Assembly: GCA_965228615.1 (NCBI GenBank)
Contig: CBDDHT010000003.1
Span: forward strand, 1 to 64,000
Origin: CBDDHT01 sp965228615
Lineage (GTDB): Bacteria > Pseudomonadota > Alphaproteobacteria > Rhizobiales > Methyloligellaceae
DNA: 64,000 nucleotides
Reading direction: 5' to 3'
The notes beneath the pieces were generated by a model, which worked only from the letters and a program-made list of their open reading frames with translations, was not told where the DNA came from and made no database searches. The first letter of the stretch is position 1; every line of letters begins with the position of its first letter. A program made the translations under genes and the position numbers. This document shows, in pieces, positions 35,163 to 44,551 of the stretch.

Positions 35163-35807
35163 ATGAGGATTGCAGGCAGAGGACTTCTTGCTGCGCTGAC
35201 GCTGTGCCTCCTGCCGTCCGCAAGCGACGCGGCCGAGACCTCATTTTGCGTGACATGCAGTGCCCCACAGAAGACCTATGTGTGCAATGTGTCCACGCCG
35301 GCCATCAATCCCGGCAATAAGGCGCTCCAACTCTATTGCATGGTCAAGACGGCGAAGGATGGTGGCCACCGGTCCTGTTCGGCAAAACGCAAGCCGTCGA
35401 CACAGTGCAAGGGCGCGGTGAAGAACTACACCTTCGACGGCAGCGGCAAGTTGCCTGGTGTTCGCTCGGCCGTGCGCCAGTATCAAGGCCGCCCGCAGAT
35501 CGCCACACCGCAACCGCCCACGATGCCGGCCGAACCGAAGAAGCCGAAGACGCTTTTCGGAATGACGTCGAACGCGGTAAAATCGACGGGTCGCGGCGTC
35601 AAGAAGACGGGCGATGCGGTGGTCAAGGTCACCAAAGGCGCCGGACAGCGCGTCGGCAATGCAGGATCGAAGATCGGCAATGCAGCGCGATCGGCCTTCG
35701 ATTGCATGAAAAAGCTGTTCAGGAGTTGCGGGAAAGACGAAAGCGAGGAGACGGCTGCCGAACTGCAACCTGTCCCCCTCACTCCCGAAGGTGCAAAGCC
35801 TCAGTGA
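35163..35807 (+). CDS. Exported basic hypothetical protein with Cys-rich N-terminal part
   Basis: A 214-residue protein with a signal peptide (cleavage near residue 23, SDAAET). The mature N-terminal region has six Cys (SFCVTCSAP, YVCNV, LYCMV, RSCSAK, TQCKG), probably disulfide bonded, followed by a Pro/Lys linker. A Gly/Lys/Val repeat-like region (residues about 130-180, KSTGRGVKKTGDAVVKVTKGAGQ) and two more Cys near FDCMKKLFRSCG follow. GGAGCGAGGGAAGCG precedes ATG 35163. The basic region could interact with peptidoglycan or lipopolysaccharide; this is inference from charge only. Confidence 0.7.
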   Translation: MRIAGRGLLAALTLCLLPSASDAAETSFCVTCSAPQKTYVCNVSTPAINPGNKALQLYCMVKTAKDGGHRSCSAKRKPSTQCKGAVKNYTFDGSGKLPGVRSAVRQYQGRPQIATPQPPTMPAEPKKPKTLFGMTSNAVKSTGRGVKKTGDAVVKVTKGAGQRVGNAGSKIGNAARSAFDCMKKLFRSCGKDESEETAAELQPVPLTPEGAKPQ

Positions 35808-35905
35808 CCGCCATCACGCGAAGCTTCTGAAAAGAGCGCCTGCCGACCTGAATTCTTTCAGTTCAACGCTCTCTACTTTAGGTGCGCCCCCTTAGACGCC
35901 AGCAC

Positions 35906-36175
35906 TTAGTGGGCTGACAGCCACTCCCGTGCTTCTTTCTGTGCCGCTGCAACTTCGGCTTCCGACATCTCGCGAGCGATTTCGAGGCGATATTCCTTCG
36001 CCGCCGAATTGCCTCGCAGCGCTGCCAGATTGAACCATTTATGCGCGGTCACCAAGTCCGGCTGCACTTCCCGGCCCGTCGAATAACGCAGGCCCAACTG
36101 AAACAGTGCGTCGGGTGATCCTGTCTGTGTTGCGGCATCCCCGTTCTCGAGTGTTGCAAAATCCATCCGTGCCAT
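35906..36175 (-). CDS. Short Sel1-repeat protein
   Basis: An 89-residue protein of a type common in Hyphomicrobiales: one and a half Sel1/TPR-like repeats (ALFQLGLRYSTGREVQPDLV, then TAHKWFNLAALRGNSAAKEY) and a C-terminal helix ending in EAREWLSAH. No signal peptide. Such small Sel1 proteins are conserved but uncharacterised; repeats of this kind mediate protein contacts. Confidence 0.75.
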   Translation of the reverse strand: MARMDFATLENGDAATQTGSPDALFQLGLRYSTGREVQPDLVTAHKWFNLAALRGNSAAKEYRLEIAREMSEAEVAAAQKEAREWLSAH

Positions 36176-36601
36176 TTTACTCTAGTCCTTCGTTCCCCGG
36201 CCGACTTCCTCAATAGAGGCTTACTATTATTGATCGGCTTGTTTTTTATTTCGACGTATTCGATTGATGTTCCCTCTTGAACATGAGTGGATTTTGGCCC
36301 TCAGCCTTGAACATTGGGTAAAAAAGCACGCTTAACAACACCTCAACAACACAGTATCACTTTGTAAATACTGACTCATGAGAACGGCGGATTTGTCGCG
36401 TATTTCTTTAAAATTGTGCCTATTGTAAGAATTCCTTGACCAATACCGGAAGGAATTCGGTAACCACGCCGGCCAATGGATTCAAAAAGATTCATTCACC
36501 AATCGCATTCGGGTCATAGCGCGCGGTCTTATCAATCCAGATTAGTAAAATACGATAATCTGCTGGATTTTCGAGATTTCACGGCAATCAAGATCGAATG
36601 C
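36176..36601. other. AT-rich intergenic interval
   Basis: About 425 bases between two convergently or divergently placed minus-strand genes. It is markedly AT-richer than the surroundings (TTGTTTTTTATTTCG, CTTTAAAATTGTG). No coding frame, tRNA or clear terminator was found. It may hold the promoter of the short Sel1 gene or a small RNA. Confidence 0.4.
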
Positions 36602-37459
36602 TTAGCCGAGTGCGAGCACGGTCATGCCGACGAGGATCAAGCAAGCCCAAATAAAGCGCGATCGGAAGTTGCCTTCACCCAAGAGAAGCGTCCCCAGCAT
36701 TACCGTTATGAGGACACTGACCTCGCGGGCCGGCGCCACATAGACGACCGGCGTGAACACCAGGGCAATCAGAACAAGCATGTAGGCCAGCGGATTGAAG
36801 ACGGCGATGCCGGCGACGGCCGCTTTGTCCTCCCGCCAATACGCCAAGACCTGCGCGCGCCGGGCATAGGCATAGGGCGCCAGGACGGTCGCCCGCAGCA
36901 GGCTGGAGGCATAGTCGAGAAGAATGGGCGGCACGTTCAGATGCCGCACCGTATAGGCGTCCCAGATCGTATAGGTGCCGATCAGGGTGCCGGCCGCCAG
37001 GCCGAAGATCAGCGAGGCACGGATATTCTTGGCCGCACGATTGAACCCGCCCGTGAGAAACACGACACCAATGATGATCGCGATGCCGCCAATGACAATC
37101 GGCAGCGTCAGATGCTCGCCGAGAAAGACGACCGCGAATGCCGCCGAGAGTAACGGCCCGGTCGCCCGTGCCGTGGGATAGACCAGCGACAGATCCCCTC
37201 TCCGGTACCCTTGCTGCAGCAAAAGGAAGTACGCCATGTGCAACGCCGCGCTGGCAATGACGAAGAGGATCTCGTTCGGCCCGAAGACCGGCTCCTCATA
37301 GAGATAGACCCCGATCGCGACCGGCAGATACAGGATCACCGACAGCATCGAGAACAGCCAGACAAGCTCCGGCCCGCCATTGACGCGTTTTACGAGAAGG
37401 TTCCACGTCGCGTGGCACAGAGCAGCGGCAAGAACAAGGAGAAGAGCAAATCCGGTCAT
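36602..37459 (-). CDS. EamA-type DMT-superfamily transporter
   Basis: A 285-residue inner-membrane protein with about ten hydrophobic segments in two EamA repeats. The first repeat has CHATWNLLVKRV early and the DLSLVYPTARATGPLLSAAFAVVFLGEHLT segment that is diagnostic for EamA proteins. The second ends with REVSVLITVMLGTLLLGEGN. These proteins export metabolites or amino acids. Substrate unknown. ATG 37459 is the only sensible start. The gene is monocistronic. Confidence 0.85.
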   Translation of the reverse strand: MTGFALLLVLAAALCHATWNLLVKRVNGGPELVWLFSMLSVILYLPVAIGVYLYEEPVFGPNEILFVIASAALHMAYFLLLQQGYRRGDLSLVYPTARATGPLLSAAFAVVFLGEHLTLPIVIGGIAIIIGVVFLTGGFNRAAKNIRASLIFGLAAGTLIGTYTIWDAYTVRHLNVPPILLDYASSLLRATVLAPYAYARRAQVLAYWREDKAAVAGIAVFNPLAYMLVLIALVFTPVVYVAPAREVSVLITVMLGTLLLGEGNFRSRFIWACLILVGMTVLALG

Positions 37460-37672
37460 GGGACACCTTGGGACTTATGATTGACGGCGTGCGAAATCGC
37501 ACCCGTCCATCCCCCCTAGTCTTCTGATCTTTAAGGTGTCTGCCGTAGCCGGCTTGAAGTGGCGCTCGAACCAGACCCGGGCGATGCCGGCGGAACCCTA
37601 GCCACACATGGATGGGTGACATGAGCATAGCAGAGCGAGTGGTTAGGAAAACCCCTCCTCTCGACCACAAAG

Positions 37673-37713
37673 CGATTACCCTCTCTCCCTACGAGAGGGC
37701 TAGGGCGAGGACG
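37673..37713. repeat. Partial family B repeat
   Basis: CCCTCTCTCC TACGAGAGGG CTAGGGCGAGGAC arm, lacking the first arm of complete family B copies. It lies in the 450-base gap before the caspase-like gene; nothing else was recognised in that gap. Confidence 0.55.
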
Positions 37714-37911
37714 AAGTGTGACCGTCCGAAACGATGCCTCACGAGCGCTCAAATATCGCAGCAATGACTCAGTGCTTTCGTTTACCGCCACGTCACATGT
37801 ACGCAATCCACTAGTCATTCGCATAGGTTACTCCCTACACCGATTGAGGCTGATAAGATCAGTCTCGTGAAACCGGTTGCCAACAAGTGCATACGAACGT
37901 GGGAGAGACTG

Positions 37912-40900
37912 ATGCGGCATGTGTTGATCGCCGTGGTGACGGCGTGCTCGGCTTTGTTCATTGCCGATCCCGCCCTTGCAGCCAAGCGTGTCGCGCTCGT
38001 TATCGGCGTCGACCGGTACGAACATCTCGCCCCGTTGGCAAATCCGGGTCGCGATGCGGAGGCTCTTGCAGGAGTCTTCGAAGATTCCGGCTTCGAGACA
38101 TTTTTCCATATCGATCTGGATCAGGCGGCCCTTGACAAGGTGCTCGCGGATTTTGCCGCCAAGGCGGCTGGCGCGGATCAGGCCGTCGTCTATTACGCAG
38201 GACACGGCATGTCCGTGGTTCGGGATGGCCGATTGGTCAATGTCATTGCCCCATCCGATGCGAAAATTTCCTGCGCAAACCGGTCGGCATCGCGTGTGCT
38301 GGCGATGGACAGGTTCTTTTCCGCCACGGCCGGCATACCCGAACGGGTCTTCCTTTTCGATGCCTGCCGCAACGATCCCTTCAGGCAGTGCGCTGCGGAA
38401 TCCCGTATTGCCTCGAGGGGCTTCGGTTTTCGCGCCGTTGGCCAGGAGGCTCTGGTCGGTAAGGCTGCGGATGTCGATGAGGGCGAGAAACGAGGTTTCT
38501 CGCGCACGCAAGCGGTCCGGTCGGCCGCCGCCCTTATCGCGTTTTCTACCGATCTCGGTGCCGTTGCTCTGGATGGCAAACCAGGGGCGCATTCCCCTTT
38601 TGCGGACGAATTGCTCAAGCAGCTCGGCACGGCCCCAGACTTGCCGATCAGAGAAGTGCTCGACCGCGCCTCGCAGGCAGTTGCAAAAAGGACGGCATAT
38701 CTCCAGGTCCCCTGGGTTGTCTCGAAGGGCGGCGAGCCGCAGCTTTGCCTCTCGGGCAATTGCCGGACCCGGAAACGGCTGGAGACAGGACGCCTGGCAG
38801 CCGAAGTCTCGATCCTCCTCAAACAGGCCCGCGACAGGATTGCAGGCCATGACTACGATGGCGCACTTGTCTATGGCACGGAGGCTCTCTCGCTCTCCCA
38901 AAACCTGGCTGACAAAAAACAGCGGGCATCGGCAGAAGAAGCCGTAAGAACAAGTCTCGCAGAGCGCCGACCCTTCCGGGAACTAAGCGGCAGCACGGCG
39001 CACGTCACCAAACTGGAATTCAGTTCATCCGGACACTATGCGATGGCGCTGAGCAATGAACCGGTCAAACTGCTGACCCGGATCGGATCTCCCGGATGGG
39101 ACTTTGTCGAACCGCCGTCGAAATTGGACCGGACTCTAGTTGAGGCCGGTAAGACCTCGACCGGTCTGGGCATCAATCCCAAGGACGTACACAAAAAAGG
39201 GCGAGTTCCAGCATCGAAAAACTTCCGAACGGTCCGGGTGTGGGACGCGCGGACAGGTAAAGCGCTGCATCTGTTTCGCGACTATGAAGGCGATCTGATT
39301 CAAGCCTTTTTCCGCGGCCGTACGAATGAAATCGTAACGGTTAACCTGAAGGGCAGGATAACGGTCTGGGATATCCGCACGGGCAAACGAAAACTGCGGA
39401 CCCGGCCGCTAAGGCATGGGATCAGCACTGTCGCGATCAGTCGTGATGGTAGGCGCCTCGCAATGGGTAGCGGAGACCAGGACGACGGGGGCATGAACCC
39501 AGTCCTCACCATGCGCGGCGTGAGTTATGTCGTGAATCTCAAGACCGGAAAGAGGGTCGCCCGCGTGAAGACAGCCGGGCAGTTGGGCAGCCTCGCATTG
39601 AGTCCCGACGGGAAACTACTTTCCGTCGCCTTCACTGATAAAAATCGCGGTTTCGTCTGGAGCCTCAAGCGCAAACGTCGCCATTTCAGCACGTCGGTTT
39701 CGAGTTTTTTCAAGTCCATTCAAACATTCTCGCAAGATGGCCGATATCTCGCATTGACCCGTTCCGGACACGTGTTCGATGTCTATGACGTCAAGAAGCG
39801 ACGGAAATTAAAGCGGGCATTCGTCCACAGACCGGGATCGTTCATCGGCGATCTTGTTTTCGATGCCGGCCGGCCGCGGATTGCCAGTTTTGCAGGCAAC
39901 AGGGAAGTCTTTATCTGGCGGCTGGACGAAGCAGTCGGCCGCACGACGATCGACGTCAAAGATGGGGAATTGAGTCAGGTTCGGTTTTCCGACGATGGCA
40001 AAAGTCTCTTTGTGGGCGTGGGCCAGTTGGTACGCATCGTCGACTTGGCCAGCCGCAAAACGCGCGCCCTTCTCTCAGTAAAAGGCGTCACGAAAACGGA
40101 GCCCTATTCACCCGTCATTGCCAAGTTCAATCACTTTGCCGAAGACCCGAAATCGGGCCGGTTGCTGGTGAAGTTCGACGATGCCCCCTTGCGCCAATAT
40201 CTGTCGACAGATGTCGGTGGAGGGCTCAAGGTCTCGGCTCGTCTCAGCAATGGCTCTGACTTTGCCGGTTATGCGCGAAGTGGCAAATGGCTCATTCTCA
40301 ACGAAGGTGGCCGACTGAGGATTCTAGACGCGGCAACAGGCGCAAAGCGGAAGGATATCAAGTTTCAGTATTCTGCGAATGCACCGCCAAATGCCAAACT
40401 TACCGATATTCGCGGCACGACGAACGACCCGGGTTCATTGTCGGGAAAAGTCGCTTTTGTCGGCACAGATCGCGACATCGGAATTCTGCAGCTTCCCGAC
40501 TTAAGGATCTTGAAGGTCATCCCCTCGGACGGACGCCAGGTGGATGGGGCGCGCATAAGCCCCGATGGCCGTCTCGTCATGATTGCACAGCAATATCGGC
40601 CAATCGGCCGCGACACATGCGACAATTCCGTCATTCGCATCGTGCGGCTCGCAGATCTTGGAGGCTTTGAATTTTGCGGCCCCTACTTCGACTCATTTGT
40701 CGGCCCACCGAGTTTTAGCCCCGACAGCAGTCACCTGGTGAGCGTGGGTCACGATAGCAGACTGAGGATCTTCGATGTTGAAACCAGACGCATCAAGGAG
40801 CTCACGTCCAACCGCAAGTTTCGCAGCAGGGTGAGCCCAGTCTTTACCGCTGACGGCAAAAACGTGGTTGTGCCGACGGCGCCGCAGGGCGTTTCAATCA

Positions 40901-41298
40901 TTCGCGTCGCCGATGGCAAAGAACTTGTGCATGTGCCCGATACTGCAGGTTCCGTAAGCGGTGTGGCGGCCTCTTATGACGGCAAGCGAATTGCCGTGGC
41001 AGGCGGACGCCAGGTTGTCCACGTCATCGATGCCGCGACGGGACTCGTCCAGGAGATTTACAAGGGCTTCGGCAAACTCTCTATCGGTGCTTTCGATCCA
41101 TCCAACACAGGACTGGCGATGGCGTCCTTCACCGCTGTCGAAACCAGATCGTTCCAATTGGCGGGAGACGCACTGTTGCAGCATGCCCGCGAGCACTCGC
41201 CGGGCTGTCTTGCAAAATCCGCCCGCGACCGACTAAAGCTGCAATCGCCTGTGCCCCAATGGTGCACGGCTCAGCGCAAGGTCGCGGTCCAGCAATAA
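37912..41298 (+). CDS. Exported caspase-like protease (peptidase C14) with beta-propeller repeats
   Basis: A 1128-residue protein. The signal peptide ends near residue 24 (ALA-A). The caspase domain (about 25-260) starts KRVALVIGVDRYEHLAPL and has the catalytic His in YYAGHGMS (H98) and Cys in FDACRNDPF (C152), so it should be active, with Arg/Lys specificity as in metacaspase-like C14 proteins. A helical linker (about 300-365) leads to WD40/YVTN-like blades from about 365 to 1100, visible as recurrent VWDARTGK, LSPDGKLLSVA, ISPDGRLVMIA and ASYDGKRIAVAGG units. ATG 37912 is preceded by GGGAGAG. The combination implies a periplasmic protease with a protein-binding platform. A terminator-like hairpin follows. 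Confidence 0.85.
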   Translation: MRHVLIAVVTACSALFIADPALAAKRVALVIGVDRYEHLAPLANPGRDAEALAGVFEDSGFETFFHIDLDQAALDKVLADFAAKAAGADQAVVYYAGHGMSVVRDGRLVNVIAPSDAKISCANRSASRVLAMDRFFSATAGIPERVFLFDACRNDPFRQCAAESRIASRGFGFRAVGQEALVGKAADVDEGEKRGFSRTQAVRSAAALIAFSTDLGAVALDGKPGAHSPFADELLKQLGTAPDLPIREVLDRASQAVAKRTAYLQVPWVVSKGGEPQLCLSGNCRTRKRLETGRLAAEVSILLKQARDRIAGHDYDGALVYGTEALSLSQNLADKKQRASAEEAVRTSLAERRPFRELSGSTAHVTKLEFSSSGHYAMALSNEPVKLLTRIGSPGWDFVEPPSKLDRTLVEAGKTSTGLGINPKDVHKKGRVPASKNFRTVRVWDARTGKALHLFRDYEGDLIQAFFRGRTNEIVTVNLKGRITVWDIRTGKRKLRTRPLRHGISTVAISRDGRRLAMGSGDQDDGGMNPVLTMRGVSYVVNLKTGKRVARVKTAGQLGSLALSPDGKLLSVAFTDKNRGFVWSLKRKRRHFSTSVSSFFKSIQTFSQDGRYLALTRSGHVFDVYDVKKRRKLKRAFVHRPGSFIGDLVFDAGRPRIASFAGNREVFIWRLDEAVGRTTIDVKDGELSQVRFSDDGKSLFVGVGQLVRIVDLASRKTRALLSVKGVTKTEPYSPVIAKFNHFAEDPKSGRLLVKFDDAPLRQYLSTDVGGGLKVSARLSNGSDFAGYARSGKWLILNEGGRLRILDAATGAKRKDIKFQYSANAPPNAKLTDIRGTTNDPGSLSGKVAFVGTDRDIGILQLPDLRILKVIPSDGRQVDGARISPDGRLVMIAQQYRPIGRDTCDNSVIRIVRLADLGGFEFCGPYFDSFVGPPSFSPDSSHLVSVGHDSRLRIFDVETRRIKELTSNRKFRSRVSPVFTADGKNVVVPTAPQGVSIIRVADGKELVHVPDTAGSVSGVAASYDGKRIAVAGGRQVVHVIDAATGLVQEIYKGFGKLSIGAFDPSNTGLAMASFTAVETRSFQLAGDALLQHAREHSPGCLAKSARDRLKLQSPVPQWCTAQRKVAVQQ

Positions 41299-41310
41299 CG
41301 TGCGCAGAAT

Positions 41311-41333
41311 CCCTCTCCCCTGGTGGGGGAGGG
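41311..41333 (+). terminator. Hairpin after the caspase/beta-propeller gene
   Basis: CCCTCTCCCC, loop TGG, TGGGGGAGGG, followed by a T-rich CTCTTCTTTATCCTTTT stretch. It starts 13 bases after the stop, so it fits an intrinsic terminator, and it also resembles family B repeats. Confidence 0.6.
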
Positions 41334-41372
41334 CTCTTCTTTATCCTTTTACGATTCAAGCTTCAATCTGCT

Positions 41373-42086
41373 CTAGCGTGCCCGCTGCCCGAACAGGATT
41401 GCTTGCGCGTCCTTGTCCGTCGCCAGATTGAACTGCTCGCGCTCCTTTGCTCCGATCACCAACGCCCGGTCTACAGCAGGCCGCTCGCGGATGCGGCTGT
41501 ACCAGGCCTTCAGGTTCGGAAAATCATCCAGATCCTGGCCCTGACGCTTGTGCGGTCGCACCCAAGGGAATGTCGCCATATCGGCAATGGAATAGTCGCC
41601 TGCCAGAAAATCGCGGTCGGCCAGCCGCGTATTCATCACGCCGTAGAGTCGATTGACCTCATTCACGTAACGGGTGATCGCATAGTCGATCGTCTCCTGA
41701 GCGTAGTTCCGGAAATGGTGCACCTGCCCAGCCATGGGGCCGAGATTTGCCATCTGCCAGAACAGCCACTGCTCGACCTCAATCCGGACCCGCGGCTCTT
41801 CGGGATAGAATTGCCCGGTCTTGCGCCCGAGATATTGCAGGATGGCGCCCGACTCAAAGATCGAGACCGGCTTGCCGTCCGGCCCATCAGGATCGGTAAT
41901 GGCCGGCATGCGGTTGTTTGGCGAGATGGCCAGAAAGTCCGGCTCGAACTGCTCGCCCTTGCCGATATTCACGAAGCGCACATTGTAAGGCAGCCCGCAT
42001 TCCTCAAGCATGATCGTCAGCTTGAAGCCGTTGGGCGTTGCCCAGAAGAAGAGCTCGATGGGCTCGGACATTGATGTGTGGTCCAT
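41373..42086 (-). CDS. Glutathione S-transferase (YfcG/YghU, nu-type disulfide reductase)
   Basis: A 237-residue GST. The N-terminal thioredoxin-like domain begins IELFFWATPNGFKLTIMLEE and has the glutathione-binding FESGAILQYLGRKTG segment; the TPN motif with Asn rather than Ser/Tyr is characteristic of nu-class enzymes that use two glutathiones to reduce disulfides. The C-terminal helical domain contains LADRDFLAGDYSIADMATFPW with the N-capping box. ATG 42086 is used; ATG 42071 is an alternative. It is transcribed in the same direction as the quinone reductase gene, with a family A repeat between them. Confidence 0.85.
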   Translation of the reverse strand: MDHTSMSEPIELFFWATPNGFKLTIMLEECGLPYNVRFVNIGKGEQFEPDFLAISPNNRMPAITDPDGPDGKPVSIFESGAILQYLGRKTGQFYPEEPRVRIEVEQWLFWQMANLGPMAGQVHHFRNYAQETIDYAITRYVNEVNRLYGVMNTRLADRDFLAGDYSIADMATFPWVRPHKRQGQDLDDFPNLKAWYSRIRERPAVDRALVIGAKEREQFNLATDKDAQAILFGQRAR

Positions 42087-42104
42087 TTTTTTCTCAAGAG
42101 TCCC

Positions 42105-42180
42105 GGCCGGCCCTCTCCCCCGGCCCAACCACCCAATAAGGGTACCCTCAGGGTGGTTGGGCCGGGGGAGAGGGCCGGCC
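42105..42180. repeat. Family A inverted repeat, copy 2
   Basis: A near-perfect palindrome: GGCCGGCCCTCTCCCCCGG... with AACCACCCAATAAGGG-TACCC-TCAGGGTGGTT at the centre. Between the quinone reductase and GST genes. Confidence 0.9.
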
Positions 42181-42220
42181 TCGGCGAATTCATCAAAAAG
42201 CCGGCCTCGGCAATCAAGCT

Positions 42221-43195
42221 CTAAGGCAACAAGACCGTGGAACCTGTCGTCTTGCGGCCTTCAAGATCGCGGTGTGCCTGGGCAGCATCGGCAAGTGGAT
42301 AGGTCTGGTTGACCGCTATCTTCACTTGCCCGCCAGATACCTGATCGAAGAGATCGTTCGCCGAAGTGAGCAGGTCCTCGCGAGCGGCAACATGGGTGAA
42401 CAGTGTCGGGCGGGTCGCATAGAGCGAGCCCTTCTGCGCCAGGATACCGAGATTGATATCCGGCAGCGGCCCCGATGCCTGACCGAAGCTTGCCCACACG
42501 CCGCGATGTCGCAGGCAATCGAGCGATCCGGGGAACGTATCCTTGCCGATGGCGTCATAGGCCACATCGACACCCTTGCCGCCGGTGATCTCCTTCACAC
42601 GCTCGACGAAATCTTCTTCCGTGTAGTTGATTGTATGAGTGCATCCGTTCGCTCGGGCGAGTGCCGCTTTCTCTTCGGAGCTGACGGTCCCGATGATGGT
42701 TGCGCCAATATGGGAAGCCCATTGGCAAGCGATAAGGCCGACACCGCCGGCGGCCGCATGGAAGAGCAGCGTCGTATCGGGCGTCACTTCATAGGTCTGG
42801 CGAATGAGATAGCGTACGGTCATACCTTGCAGCATCATTGCAGCGCCGGTCTTGTCGTCGATCCCCTCAGGGAGTTTGACGAGGCGGTCGGCCGCGATCA
42901 GACGCTCTTCGGAATATCCGCCGGGAGGGCCGGCATAGGCAACCCGGTCACCAACAGCTAAGTCGCTGACCCCTTCGCCGAGCGCAAGGATTTCGCCGGC
43001 ACCTTCCATGCCCGGCGTGAACGGAAAGCTCTCCTGCGGGTAGAGGCCGGTGCGCAGATACACATCGATATAGTTGAGACCGACGGCCGTGTGGCGGATG
43101 CGCGCCTGACCCGGTCCCGGATCTCCGACATCCGTGGTTTCCCATTTCATGACCTCGGGGCCACCATATTCGTGGATCTGGATTGCATTGGGCAT
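42221..43195 (-). CDS. NADPH:quinone oxidoreductase (zeta-crystallin / QorA type)
   Basis: A 324-residue zinc-free MDR-family reductase. The N-terminal GroES-like part shows VGLNYIDVYLRTGLYP and PGMEGAGEILALGEGV. The Rossmann part has LFHAAAGGVGLIACQWA (the AAAGGVG nucleotide-binding motif) and TINYTEEDFVERV. It reduces quinones by one or two electrons with NADPH in the cytoplasm. ATG 43195 was chosen because the frame upstream is the family A repeat and vector-like noise. The neighbouring GST gene downstream suggests a shared detoxification role, though they are separated by a repeat. Confidence 0.88.
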   Translation of the reverse strand: MPNAIQIHEYGGPEVMKWETTDVGDPGPGQARIRHTAVGLNYIDVYLRTGLYPQESFPFTPGMEGAGEILALGEGVSDLAVGDRVAYAGPPGGYSEERLIAADRLVKLPEGIDDKTGAAMMLQGMTVRYLIRQTYEVTPDTTLLFHAAAGGVGLIACQWASHIGATIIGTVSSEEKAALARANGCTHTINYTEEDFVERVKEITGGKGVDVAYDAIGKDTFPGSLDCLRHRGVWASFGQASGPLPDINLGILAQKGSLYATRPTLFTHVAAREDLLTSANDLFDQVSGGQVKIAVNQTYPLADAAQAHRDLEGRKTTGSTVLLP

Positions 43196-43336
43196 GGCAT
43201 TTCTCCCGGCTGGCCGCGCGGGCAGTCCCGCGGCTTCAATTGCGGGGCATTGGTATCGCCTCGTCTTGCTGCTCACAAGTCCCAGACCCAGCACAAACTG
43301 TTTTTTGCTTGGCGGTGTTTTGCGCTGAACGCATTT

Positions 43337-43420
43337 GCCATGCCGGCCCGCTCCCCCGGCCCAACCACCCAATAAGGGTACCCTCGGGGTGGTTGGGCCG
43401 GGGGAAAGGGCCGGCATGGC
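43337..43420. repeat. Family A inverted repeat, copy 3, with extended outer arms
   Basis: Core as in the other copies (CCCGGCCCAACCACCCAAT). The outer part adds TTTTTTGCTTGG at about 43301 and CCAAGCAAAAAA near 43422-43433, so the whole inverted repeat spans about 130 bases. Between divergent quinone reductase and DMT genes. Confidence 0.85.
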
Positions 43421-43505
43421 CACCAAGCAAAAAACGGGTCGCACCTTCGCTCAAGTCACGGTAATGACGGTGTATCACCCTGTTCATCCCCTGGAGCCCT
43501 CCCTC

Positions 43506-44399
43506 GTGAGCACGACCGACTGGATCCGCCTTGCCGTACTGTCCTTCCTCTGGAGCGTGTCGTTCATCCTCGTAGAGGTGGCGCTGGAAGAAGCCGGGCC
43601 ATTCACGGTCGTCTGGGCACGGGTCGGGTTTGCGGCGGCGGCCCTGCTTATATATTGCGCGGTGATGGGACTTCGCGTCGCCGTGACCCCTCGCCTCCTT
43701 CTGACCTTTGGTGCCATGGGAATGATCTCGAATGCCATACCGTTCGGTCTGATCACTCTTGGTCAGACTCAGATTACCGGTAGTCTCGCCGGTATCCTCA
43801 ATGCGACGACGCCTCTGTTCACGGTTGCGGTCGCGCATCTCTGGGGGCAGAGCGAACGGGCGACTACTGCAAAGATTGCCGGGGTTCTCGTCGGCCTTGT
43901 CGGCGTTGCAATTCTGATCGGCGTTGAATCGGTCGGTAGCGGGACACCGGCGCTTTTCGGCCAGTTGGCGGTCCTCGCTGCAAGCCTGTCCTACGCCTTC
44001 GCCGCGATCCTCGGAAAGCGCTTGACCGGAATGCCACCGGAGGCCGCAGCCGCCGGAATGCTCTGCGCCGCGACGCTGTTCATTGCACCCGTGGCACTGA
44101 CGCTGGAATCACCGTTTGCGGTTTTGCCATCCCTTGGCACGATCACTGCGCTCCTGGTGCTATCCGTCGTCTCGACAGCCATCGCATACATTCTCTATTT
44201 CAGGCTCCTCGCGAGTGCAGGCGCGACGAACACGGTGTTGGTGACGTTTCTCATCCCGGCAAATGCAGTGCTGCTCGGCGCGACGTTTCTGGGCGAACCC
44301 TTCGAGCTGCATCACCTTGCAGGATTGCTCATCATTCTGATGGGATTGGCGCTGGTCGATGGGCGGGTGCTGAGGCTGAGAGCGGCGTCGGGGAGCTAG
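43506..44399 (+). CDS. EamA-type DMT-superfamily transporter
   Basis: A 297-residue membrane protein with about ten hydrophobic segments and two EamA repeats (FLWSVSFILVEVALEEAGPF early, FGLITLGQTQITGSLAGILNATTPLF as the diagnostic loop; ATNTVLVTFLIPANAVLLGATFLGEPF in the second half). GTG 43506 has GGAG nine bases upstream and gives the standard length. ATG 43464 would add 14 residues without a visible ribosome binding site. Substrate unknown. It is unrelated in close sequence to the other DMT gene at 36602. Confidence 0.85.
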   Translation: MSTTDWIRLAVLSFLWSVSFILVEVALEEAGPFTVVWARVGFAAAALLIYCAVMGLRVAVTPRLLLTFGAMGMISNAIPFGLITLGQTQITGSLAGILNATTPLFTVAVAHLWGQSERATTAKIAGVLVGLVGVAILIGVESVGSGTPALFGQLAVLAASLSYAFAAILGKRLTGMPPEAAAAGMLCAATLFIAPVALTLESPFAVLPSLGTITALLVLSVVSTAIAYILYFRLLASAGATNTVLVTFLIPANAVLLGATFLGEPFELHHLAGLLIILMGLALVDGRVLRLRAASGS

Positions 44400-44418
44400 C
44401 ACCAGCTTTTGTCTTTGT

Positions 44419-44520
44419 CCCCCTCATCCTGTCCTTCTCCCGCGAGGGAAGAAGGGACGCTGTGGCACGATCTCACGCCATCGAGCCCTCTCCGCTTGCG
44501 AAAGAGAGTTGGGTGAGGGG
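44419..44520. repeat. Family B repeat, diverged copy
   Basis: CCCCCTCATCCTGTCCTTCTCCC at the left and CCCTCTCCGCTTGCGAAAGAGAGTT...GGTGAGGGG at the right. It lies between the convergent DMT and gatB genes and may act in termination. Confidence 0.6.
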
Positions 44521-44551
44521 TTTGGACGATTCCGTATCTCTGAACGGAATC

